DNA of 64,000 bases from an uncultured Bacteroidales bacterium (GTDB lineage Bacteria > Bacteroidota > Bacteroidia > Bacteroidales > UBA932): NCBI GenBank assembly GCA_900545245.1, contig UQYV01000009.1:27054-91053 (forward strand), written 5' to 3'. Below the pieces are notes generated by a model that worked only from the letters and a program-made list of their open reading frames with translations, did no database searches and was not told where the DNA came from. Position 1 is the first letter of the stretch. Every line of letters starts with the position of its first letter. A program made the position numbers and the translations under genes. Positions 28,163 through 34,946 of the stretch are shown here, one piece after another.

Positions 28163-29773
28163 ATGAAACGCCATCCAGCACTTGTTGCTCTGATTTCCTT
28201 TTTAGCCCTCTTCTCCTGCACGAGTGGCAATCTCACTCCTGAGGTTCCACCGCAAGAACAGCCGGAAGAGAAACCGACTGAAAAGCCCGAGGAAAAACCG
28301 GAGGAAAAGCCGAAGGCAACTGAGCTCACACTCCTCTTTACCAACGATGTCCACAGCCAGATTCTGCCTACGGACCTTAATGCCAGCTACAATGCCAATC
28401 GCGGCGGGCTCGCGCGAATCAAAGTGCTTGCAGACAGCGTGAGGACGGCGGACAGGGCGGTGCTCCTTTGCGATGCAGGGGATTTCGTGCAGGGGTCATA
28501 TTACTTCACGGTTTTAGGCGGTGACGTGGAAATGATGGCTCAAAAAGAATTGGGCTATGACATCAAGACCATCGGCAATCACGAATTTGACAAGAAAATG
28601 ACTGGGCTCGGCAAGATGTTGGCTCTCAATGACATTCCGACTGTGAGCAGCAATCTCAAATTCGTGAATACCTCTCTTGCTCCGAGAATCGAGGAGAGCC
28701 GGATGCTTGAACTTGAAGGGCTGAAAATCGGATTCATCGGTCTGAATGTGCGGTTGGAGGGTCTTGTAGACCCGAATTCCTGTGTGGGAGTGGAATATGA
28801 ATATCCTCTCAGACGTGCCGAAAACCTGGCGAAAGAACTGAAAGACAAGGGAGCGGATATGGTGATTGCCCTCTCTCATCTGGGTTATGCCGCAAACTCC
28901 GCAGCCAAATATTACGACCGCGGTATCGCCTTGAATACCAAGAGTATAGATATGATTATCGGTGGTCATTCCCACACATTTCTCAATCGCCCCGACTATG
29001 TGCAGAACCTCGATGGAAGGCTTGTCCCGATTGTCCAGACAGGCAGCAAGGGGGTTTGCCTTGGCTATATGAAAGTCTCGCTCAAAGAAGACGGGACATT
29101 CGGATGGAACTATCGCCTGATTCCGGTGGACAAGCGGTTGGACCCAAGAATCGACCCTGTCTTTGCCGGACAGATTGAAAACTATTCGACGCAGCTCGAC
29201 AGAGCTATGGGCGAAGTTCTTGCGCAATGTCCTGTCAAACTGCGCAAAGGATTTCCACAAGGTACGCTTTCAAATTTCACGGCTGACGCGATGGTTGAAA
29301 TGTGCGAAACAGAGTTCGGAGTGCGTCCGGATTTCGCGCTCTACAACAATGGCGGAATCCGTGCCGAGATGACAAAAGGAGATGTGACCCGCGGAGACAT
29401 ATATAGTATATATCCCTTTGACAACAAACTCACCCTTCTCGAACTCAATTCCGAAACTGTCAGACATTTGTTTGAAGCTCTGGCGAAAAGTGGCGGAGAG
29501 GCAATCAGTTCAGGAGTAAGGATGAGAGTAAAAGACAATGCACTTTCATCCCTCACAATCGGTGGGAAAGAAATAGAGGCGGACAGAGTTTACCGGCTCG
29601 CCACAATCAACTATCTTGTTGACTCGAAAAACTCCTTTGGACTGGATAATAACCGATCCCGTCGTGAAAGCGACTCGTTCCTCTACGAACTCTTTTCCGA
29701 TTATGTCAAAAGTCTCGGAGACAGAGGAATCCCTCTGACCGCATCCATAGATGAACGGATTGTGATTGAGTAG
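28163..29773 (+). CDS. 5'-nucleotidase/UDP-sugar hydrolase family lipoprotein
   Basis: The 536-residue protein has a lipoprotein signal (LALFSC) followed by a low-complexity Pro/Glu/Lys spacer (residues about 27-50, EEKP-type repeats) that would hold the enzyme off the membrane. The metallophosphoesterase domain has LLFTNDVHSQ, DAGDFVQGS, TIGNHEFD, ALSHLGYA and GGHSHT. The C-terminal 5_nucleotid_C domain has LSNFTADAMVEM, YNNGGIRAEM and IYPFDNKLTLLEL. All metal ligands are visible, so it should be an active exported nucleotidase for nucleotide scavenging. It is followed 57 bp later by the phosphodiester glycosidase gene. Confidence 0.95.
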   Translation: MKRHPALVALISFLALFSCTSGNLTPEVPPQEQPEEKPTEKPEEKPEEKPKATELTLLFTNDVHSQILPTDLNASYNANRGGLARIKVLADSVRTADRAVLLCDAGDFVQGSYYFTVLGGDVEMMAQKELGYDIKTIGNHEFDKKMTGLGKMLALNDIPTVSSNLKFVNTSLAPRIEESRMLELEGLKIGFIGLNVRLEGLVDPNSCVGVEYEYPLRRAENLAKELKDKGADMVIALSHLGYAANSAAKYYDRGIALNTKSIDMIIGGHSHTFLNRPDYVQNLDGRLVPIVQTGSKGVCLGYMKVSLKEDGTFGWNYRLIPVDKRLDPRIDPVFAGQIENYSTQLDRAMGEVLAQCPVKLRKGFPQGTLSNFTADAMVEMCETEFGVRPDFALYNNGGIRAEMTKGDVTRGDIYSIYPFDNKLTLLELNSETVRHLFEALAKSGGEAISSGVRMRVKDNALSSLTIGGKEIEADRVYRLATINYLVDSKNSFGLDNNRSRRESDSFLYELFSDYVKSLGDRGIPLTASIDERIVIE

Positions 29774-29830
29774 AATAGGTTTTCTTATCCCAACAAGGCT
29801 TGTCGTTGTCTTCGAATTAATAGAATTGTT

Positions 29831-30799
29831 ATGAGACGTTTGTTTCTTATTTGGGGAATTTTCTTTTGTGCTCAAGCTGTTAACGCCCAAGATATTCCTC
29901 CTATGGGTAAATCTATGGGCCGTTCTACTTCTTTCAGTTTTGAATCCATGAAGGAGAACAAGGCAGAAGGTCTTGATTTAGACTCTTTGTCATTTGTCAA
30001 TACTTCGTGGAAAATCACCGAACTCGAAAGAGGTGCTCAGGCTATGTATGCACAAGTGCCGATGTTCTATTCGACCCAAAGCATCTGTGTGGTCAAATAT
30101 CCTATGAAGAAGTTCAAGACAGAGATATTGAACAGACCGGAACTGCAATCCGGCAAGCTGAGCGAAATCGCGGAGGAAGTCGGAGCCTCTTTTGCTGTCA
30201 ATGCCGGATATTTTCATATGAAGGAGATGGTTTTGTCTGTATATTTTCGCGAAGGACGGCAGCAAATGGGATATACCCATCCTACAGAACTCTATCGTGT
30301 GGATGGCCTTGTGGGCTTCAAGGATCGCAAAGGCAAATATGCAAAGATGGAGATGGTGACAGACACTACGAAATATGGCCTTGTAAGCCAAGACTGGTAT
30401 TCTGCTATGGCTTCAGGTCCAATGCTGATTCTTGACGGGGAGATTGTTGTCCCTTTGTTGACGGGCGATAAAACTGACACAGCAAATGATACCGGTTACT
30501 CGTCTTCCCAATTCTACGACAGGAGGCATCCGCGTACCGCTTTTGGATGGGACGATGAAGGTAATGCCTACTTGGTGGCAATTGATGGCCGTTTCCGTGG
30601 GCTGGCAGATGGAGCAAGCATATATGAGACAGCATATATCTGCCATCTGCTGGGAATGACCAACGCGATAAATCTTGATGGCGGCGGCTCTACGACTCTT
30701 TGGACCAGGAAAACAGGAATTATCAATCACCCGTCTGACAACAGAAAGTTCGATCACCAAGGAGAACGACCGATTCCGAATATGATAATTGTAAAATAA
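29831..30799 (+). CDS. Exported phosphodiester glycosidase (NAGPA domain) protein
   Basis: The 322-residue protein has a signal peptide ending VNAQD. The NAGPA-type catalytic region is clear: FAVNAGYFHMKE, MASGPMLILDGE, HPRTAFGWDDEG, LVAIDGRF and the hallmark AINLDGGGSTTLW, then HPSDNRKFDHQGER. Members related to human uncovering enzyme cleave GlcNAc-1-phosphodiesters, and bacterial members act on teichoic or capsular phosphodiesters. The native substrate here is unknown. A periplasmic role next to a 5'-nucleotidase suggests salvage of phosphorylated sugars or nucleotide-sugar debris. Confidence 0.9.
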   Translation: MRRLFLIWGIFFCAQAVNAQDIPPMGKSMGRSTSFSFESMKENKAEGLDLDSLSFVNTSWKITELERGAQAMYAQVPMFYSTQSICVVKYPMKKFKTEILNRPELQSGKLSEIAEEVGASFAVNAGYFHMKEMVLSVYFREGRQQMGYTHPTELYRVDGLVGFKDRKGKYAKMEMVTDTTKYGLVSQDWYSAMASGPMLILDGEIVVPLLTGDKTDTANDTGYSSSQFYDRRHPRTAFGWDDEGNAYLVAIDGRFRGLADGASIYETAYICHLLGMTNAINLDGGGSTTLWTRKTGIINHPSDNRKFDHQGERPIPNMIIVK

Positions 30800-30829
30800 G
30801 TGGGACACCATTAACTTCAACAATTTGCA

Positions 30830-30837
30830 TATCTTTG
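30830..30837 (+). promoter_or_regulatory. Possible -7 element (TATCTTTG) for the membrane acyltransferase gene
   Basis: TATCTTTG fits TAnnTTTG and is 88 bp before ATG 30926. There is no good -33 box, so the call is weak. Confidence 0.35.
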
Positions 30838-30925
30838 TGGTCTATATTTTTTCTCATAAATCTGATACAAATTTAGTCCGACTTATTTTTTAACGCTTAC
30901 TAAATAATCTGAAATAATCGAATAT

Positions 30926-32047
30926 ATGGAAAAAGAAAAGACGAATCTCAGCAATGGCAGACTGCTGTCGATTGACGCACTGCGCGGTTTCGATATGCTT
31001 TTTATAATGGGAATCAGCGGAATCATCGTCGGCATCTGTTCGCTCTTTCCGGGCGGAGAGGGCTGTTGGCTCGCGAGTCAGATGGGGCACGTGAAATGGG
31101 AGGGATTCCACCACCACGACACCATCTTTGCCCTCTTTCTCTTCATTTCCGGAATGACTTTTCCGTTTTCACTCGCCAAAAAGAGGGAGAAGGGCGTGGG
31201 TCAAAAACACATTGTTCTCGACATCCTGCGCAGGGGAGCCATACTCGTCCTCCTCGGAATGGTCTATAACGGTCTGCTCCAGTTCAACTTCTCCACAGCA
31301 AGGTTTCCGAGCGTGCTTGGAAGAATCGGTATTGCCTGGGCTCTTGCAGCCCTACTGTATTGCTACACAGGGAAAAAGACCCAATGGGGGATTGTGCTTG
31401 GGATTCTTATCGGCTACTATTTTCTCCTGCGTTTCACAATCGCTCCCGACGCCCCCGTGGGTGCGGGCCCATTCTCAAAGGAAGGCAATATCGCCTATTA
31501 TATCGACCGCCAGCTACTCGGAGCCCACGCCTACAACCAATACGGCGACCCTGAAGGCCTGCTCGGCACCATCCCTGCAATGGTTACGGCTCTTTTGGGA
31601 ATGTTTACCGGACGCTATGTGAGAGAATCTTCCGACTCGGGAAACAAAAAAACAGTGAAAATGCTCGTTGCAGCAGCCCTTATGGGAGGAACTGCAGCGC
31701 TGTGGTCAATCTGGTTTCCGGTGATTAAGATGTTGTGGACCAGTACTTTCGTTCTTGCGGCGGCCGCCTATTCCCTCGGTCTTTTCGCCATTTTCTACTA
31801 CTGCATCGACGTCCGCGGCTGGACCAGAGGAATCCTGTTCCTCCAAGTCATAGGAATGAACTCAATCACCATCTATCTCGCCCAACGAATTTTCAGTTTC
31901 AGACCGATCTCCAAATTCTTCCTCGGCGGTCTTGCAAGCCTTTGCCCTGAGACCCTCGGAGTCCTGATTATCAGCATTGGAGAATTCGCTGCAGCCTGGT
32001 ACTTCCTCTACTTCCTCTACAAGCACAAGTGCTTCCTGAAAGTCTGA
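30926..32047 (+). CDS. DUF5009/heparan-alpha-glucosaminide N-acetyltransferase-like membrane protein
   Basis: The 373-residue protein has about 10 membrane helices. The N-terminus contains the family signature RLLSIDALRGFDMLFIMG, and a His-rich motif, WEGFHHHDTIFALFLFISG, matches the acetyl-transferring HGSNAT/YeiB-type group, in which a His accepts the acetyl group. VLGRIGIAWALAALLYCY and FLQVIGMNSITIYLAQRIFSF follow. It probably transfers acyl groups across the inner membrane to a sugar, but donor and acceptor are unknown. A hairpin follows the stop at 32055-32085. Confidence 0.85.
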   Translation: MEKEKTNLSNGRLLSIDALRGFDMLFIMGISGIIVGICSLFPGGEGCWLASQMGHVKWEGFHHHDTIFALFLFISGMTFPFSLAKKREKGVGQKHIVLDILRRGAILVLLGMVYNGLLQFNFSTARFPSVLGRIGIAWALAALLYCYTGKKTQWGIVLGILIGYYFLLRFTIAPDAPVGAGPFSKEGNIAYYIDRQLLGAHAYNQYGDPEGLLGTIPAMVTALLGMFTGRYVRESSDSGNKKTVKMLVAAALMGGTAALWSIWFPVIKMLWTSTFVLAAAAYSLGLFAIFYYCIDVRGWTRGILFLQVIGMNSITIYLAQRIFSFRPISKFFLGGLASLCPETLGVLIISIGEFAAAWYFLYFLYKHKCFLKV

Positions 32048-32054
32048 TGTTGCT

Positions 32055-32085
32055 CTCGCGGGAACCATAGAGTTTGACCCGCGAG
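32055..32085. terminator. Stem-loop after the acyltransferase gene
   Basis: A perfect 8-bp GC-rich stem (CTCGCGGG / CCCGCGAG) with a 15-nt loop lies between convergent genes (stops at 32047 and 32132). No strong T-run follows. It could terminate transcription from either side. Confidence 0.5.
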
Positions 32086-32131
32086 GCACATTGGGACATT
32101 TTAGTCCTTCTCTGCTATTTATCGGATTGGT

Positions 32132-32734
32132 TTAGAACCTGAAAACAAGTCCGACGCCGTTGTCTGTCGGGGCGAGATTGAGGGAATATTGTGAATTGGC
32201 GTAGTTGCTGTTGTAGGCATTTGCGGCACGGCGCATACGGTTCTGGCCGACGATGTAGAGCGGGATACCGGCTCCCAGAAGACAAACTCCTGTTGTGGTC
32301 ATAAGAGCTCCACTTGTTGTCGCCAATATACCCAGAACGTCACTTCCGTAATACTCGCCATCGTTTCTTATTGCTGTGTTAGCCATTGAGATTGCTCCTA
32401 TGGTGAGTGCCAATATGCCGACTCCGGTTGTCACCGAACCTCCGATGATGAGTCCCTTTCCGGTTCTGCGCATTCTCTGTCCGCCGATAGCCGAATTGTA
32501 GATGTAGGCTGGGAACAATGCCGCCATATCCTGAGCCGAAAGCACTCTGCCGCCCAACATCAGATAGCCCTGGTCGTAAACCACTTCGTTGCCGTGCCTT
32601 ATGCCGGTGCTATTGTTTGCAGCGCTTCCTGTGGCGTCAATTGTCTGAGTCTCATTAACATACTGCGCAGAGGCAGTCACGGAGAAAACCATTCCGAGAA
32701 TCATCGTGAGAACCACGATTGTGATTTTTTTCAT
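32132..32734 (-). CDS. Small exported/membrane protein of unknown function
   Basis: The 200-residue protein has a signal peptide ending ASAQY and two hydrophobic Gly/Thr-rich helices (GLIIGGSVTTGVGILALTIG and GALMTTTGVCLLGAGIPLYIV). The C-terminus, GVGLVFRF, ends in Phe, as in many Bacteroidetes envelope proteins. Similar short proteins in this phylum are annotated only as hypothetical. It is a monocistronic gene divergent from the DNPH1-like gene, with a GC-rich hairpin (CGCATC/GATGCG, 32770-32784) in the shared region. Confidence 0.6.
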   Translation of the reverse strand: MKKITIVVLTMILGMVFSVTASAQYVNETQTIDATGSAANNSTGIRHGNEVVYDQGYLMLGGRVLSAQDMAALFPAYIYNSAIGGQRMRRTGKGLIIGGSVTTGVGILALTIGAISMANTAIRNDGEYYGSDVLGILATTSGALMTTTGVCLLGAGIPLYIVGQNRMRRAANAYNSNYANSQYSLNLAPTDNGVGLVFRF

Positions 32735-32848
32735 ATAGTTCAGTCGTTTTTTTGTTTAACTTTCCACTGCGCATCGCAGATGCGTGCGAAATTAGTGAAA
32801 ATTTTCGAAAAGAATGTCAAATCCTGCCGCCAAATTGCGGAAAAAGGC

Positions 32849-32856
32849 TAATTTTG
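32849..32856 (+). promoter_or_regulatory. Predicted -7 element (TAATTTTG) of the DNPH1-like gene
   Basis: The octamer matches TAnnTTTG and lies 26 bp upstream of ATG 32883, the usual distance. A 6-bp GC hairpin at 32770-32784 lies upstream and could be an operator shared with the divergent gene. Confidence 0.45.
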
Positions 32857-32882
32857 TCCGTCAAACCAAAATTTGTCGAAAA

Positions 32883-33290
32883 ATGAAGAAAGTCTATTTT
32901 GCCGGTTCCATTCGGGGAGGAAGGGAAGATGCCGGATTATACCGCCGCCTTATTCAATACATCCAAAAAGATAACATCGTCCTCACAGAACACATCGGCG
33001 ACCTTTCGCTAAGCAAAACCGAATCCTTGGGCGACAGTGCCATCTACGAACAGGACACCGCCTGGCTTCGCGAATCCGACCTCGTAATCGCCGAATGTTC
33101 AACACCTTCGCTCGGAGTAGGCTACGAACTCGCATACGCCGAAGCCCACGGCATACCGGTCCACATCTTCTACAACCATTCCCGCACACAGCTCTCAGCG
33201 ATGTTAAAAGGCGACAGCTATTTCCAAATCCACCCCTACACCCGGGAAGAAGAAATCTACTCCCTCCTCGACACTATCTTTCACCCCTGA
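32883..33290 (+). CDS. Nucleoside 2-deoxyribosyltransferase / DNPH1-like nucleotide N-hydrolase
   Basis: The protein has 135 residues from ATG 32883. The N-terminal strand KKVYFAGSIRGGRED binds the nucleotide, ESDLVIAECSTPSLGVGYEL contains the catalytic Glu of the deoxyribosyltransferase fold, and HIFYNHSRTQLSAML is the usual C-terminal helix region. The compact length and the GSIRGG motif favour the 2'-deoxynucleoside 5'-monophosphate N-glycosidase (DNPH1/Rcl) group over nucleoside transferases. It would act in the cytosol to clear non-standard dNMPs. Its 3' end is 10 bp from the convergent ATPase gene. Confidence 0.85.
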   Translation: MKKVYFAGSIRGGREDAGLYRRLIQYIQKDNIVLTEHIGDLSLSKTESLGDSAIYEQDTAWLRESDLVIAECSTPSLGVGYELAYAEAHGIPVHIFYNHSRTQLSAMLKGDSYFQIHPYTREEEIYSLLDTIFHP

Positions 33291-33300
33291 GGCCTTCAAT

Positions 33301-34434
33301 TTACTTGGCGAAAAACACATTTTTGAGCCAGTATTCGTACACCGGGTCTTCGAATGAGTATATTTTACCAAAATCATCAAGTATGTCCATAGAAACCAAA
33401 GCTTTCCGAGCACGAGAGATTTCGGTGGTGGATTTCAGACCATAACGCGACATCGTCTCTCTTGACGACAGCGATCTCTCCTTATTTACCATCGCGTGTA
33501 GTAGGTTTTGTTGCGGAATCGTCAGCGTCAGCGTCAAGGCGCGATTCAGTTCTCCAAGTTGTCGAAGTAAATCTTCAAATGCTTCGTGGATGATTTCGCA
33601 GCTGCAAGGAGAGTCAATCGTGTGAAACCAAACAAGTTGGGATAATTGTTGGACATAATATGGATTATTGTCGACGAGTGATACAATTTCCTTGCATTGT
33701 TCCCTATTTATAGTTTTTCCGGTTTTGGTGAACTCCCTGATAATAAAATCCGGCCAAAAGGCCTCATCAATTTTCTCAAGAAAATAAACTGCCCCAAATT
33801 TATAGAATGGCATCGATGATTTGCCGAAAACTTCAATCATCATATGTCTCCTACTTCCAAAAAGACAATAGGAAACACTTTGTTGGAGTTGCCATTTTGC
33901 TCGTAAATTCGCCTGAAAAGCACGTGGATTATTGAATTCTCCAATTTGTTGAAATTCATCGATGCAGATAACGATTTTTATTCCCCTGTCTTTGGCAATT
34001 TTTTCCGGTAATTCAAGAATTTCGTCTGAGCTCATTTGAGGCTCTTTAATCTGAAATTGTATAGACATAGGGGCAGCGGCTTCACCAAAGCTTATTCCCG
34101 AAATGATAGCTGATGCATATTTCTTGATGAAAGAAAGGATGTTGTCTGCAGTGCCTGCAGTCTGCCGCAAGATCTCGGTCGCAAATTTTTCATAAAACTC
34201 TTTTTCTGTCCTGACGTTGAAGATGTCAATAAAAACAATTTTCAATTTCGGGTCTTCTGCCGTGGCTTTCCCGGCCGCCTTGTGAACCAAAGAAGTCTTG
34301 CCCCAACGTCTTGGCGAAATCAGAATTGTGTTTGTGAGACTCTTGAAGTTTTCCGCCAATCGTTCCGTATCATTTTCTCTGTCAATGAAGTTGTGGCCTT
34401 CTGCCACTCGTCCAAAAATAAATGGAGCCGCCAT
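33301..34434 (-). CDS. Archaeal-type AAA ATPase without a nuclease tail (2 of 4 in the window)
   Basis: The 377-residue protein begins with MAAPFIFGRVAEGHNFIDRE, a typical entry to the archaeal ATPase (PF01637-like) clade. Walker A is PRRWGKTS (41-48), Walker B is IKIVICIDEFQQIG, and CLFGSRRHMM is the sensor region. A helical domain and winged helix follow (SSRETMSRYGLKSTTEISRA). It ends with the YSFEDPVYEYWLKN motif and has no PD-(D/E)xK domain, unlike the ATPases at 43997 and 62508. The ATG is 2 bp from a perfect 19-bp inverted repeat (34436-34495). It follows the Nudix and helicase genes on the same strand. Confidence 0.88.
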   Translation of the reverse strand: MAAPFIFGRVAEGHNFIDRENDTERLAENFKSLTNTILISPRRWGKTSLVHKAAGKATAEDPKLKIVFIDIFNVRTEKEFYEKFATEILRQTAGTADNILSFIKKYASAIISGISFGEAAAPMSIQFQIKEPQMSSDEILELPEKIAKDRGIKIVICIDEFQQIGEFNNPRAFQANLRAKWQLQQSVSYCLFGSRRHMMIEVFGKSSMPFYKFGAVYFLEKIDEAFWPDFIIREFTKTGKTINREQCKEIVSLVDNNPYYVQQLSQLVWFHTIDSPCSCEIIHEAFEDLLRQLGELNRALTLTLTIPQQNLLHAMVNKERSLSSRETMSRYGLKSTTEISRARKALVSMDILDDFGKIYSFEDPVYEYWLKNVFFAK

Positions 34435-34435
34435 A

Positions 34436-34495
34436 ATGTTACAAATTTTGATACAAAAATAAGAACATTTTTTGATGTATCAAAATTTGTAACAT
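34436..34495. repeat. Perfect 19-bp inverted repeat directly upstream of an ATPase gene
   Basis: Arms ATGTTACAAATTTTGATAC (34436-34454) and GTATCAAAATTTGTAACAT (34477-34495) match without error around a 22-bp AT-rich centre. The element fills the gap between the Nudix stop (overlapping it by one base) and the ATPase start (2 bp away). The stems are AT-rich with no GC clamp, so it looks like an operator or recognition site, not a terminator. Confidence 0.85.
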
Positions 34496-34887
34496 CAATT
34501 CCTCAATTCCTCTTCGATGAGCGGGATGAGTTCTTTGTCGGCGGGCAGCCAGGCAACCGAGCGGAGCGAATCGGCTGTGAGCCAGCGGGCTGCCTCGTGT
34601 TCCCGAAGGTGAAGGTCGCCCCGGACGATAGAGCAGACGAAGCAATCCATTGAAAGATGAAAAGTGGGGTAGTCCCATTCTACAGTCGTAAGCAAGCGTC
34701 CCACAGCCACTTCAGTCTCCAGCTCCTCCATAATCTCCCGCCTGAGCGCCGCCTCGGGGCTTTCTCCCTCCTCAATCTTCCCGCCCGGAAACTCCCACCC
34801 GTCCTTAAACTCCCCATAACCTCTCTGAGTGGCGAAAACCTTCCCGTCCTCAATTATAATCGCTGCAACTACTCTGATTGTTTTCAT
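34495..34887 (-). CDS. Nudix hydrolase, MutT-type
   Basis: The protein has 130 residues from ATG 34887. It opens TIRVVAAIIIEDGKVFATQR and has the Nudix box G-G-K-I-E-E-G-E followed by R-R-E-I-M-E-E-L. The usual Gly near the end of the box is replaced by Glu. The WEFPGG approach is typical of 8-oxo-dGTP diphosphatase (MutT)-like enzymes. It starts 59 bp after the helicase stop on the same strand, so it is probably co-transcribed with it. Such pairings suggest a role in a defence or nucleotide-quality module, not only housekeeping sanitation. Confidence 0.88.
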   Translation of the reverse strand: MKTIRVVAAIIIEDGKVFATQRGYGEFKDGWEFPGGKIEEGESPEAALRREIMEELETEVAVGRLLTTVEWDYPTFHLSMDCFVCSIVRGDLHLREHEAARWLTADSLRSVAWLPADKELIPLIEEELRN

Positions 34888-34946
34888 ATTTTTCAATTTC
34901 TTCAGTTTTCAATTCGCAAAGTTACCATTCTTTTCAGCTTTCTCAA

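Noticed and set aside
34455..34476. Invertible promoter between the 19-bp arms
   Set aside because: The 22-bp centre is too short to hold a -33/-7 promoter, so promoter inversion of the usual Bacteroides type is not supported.
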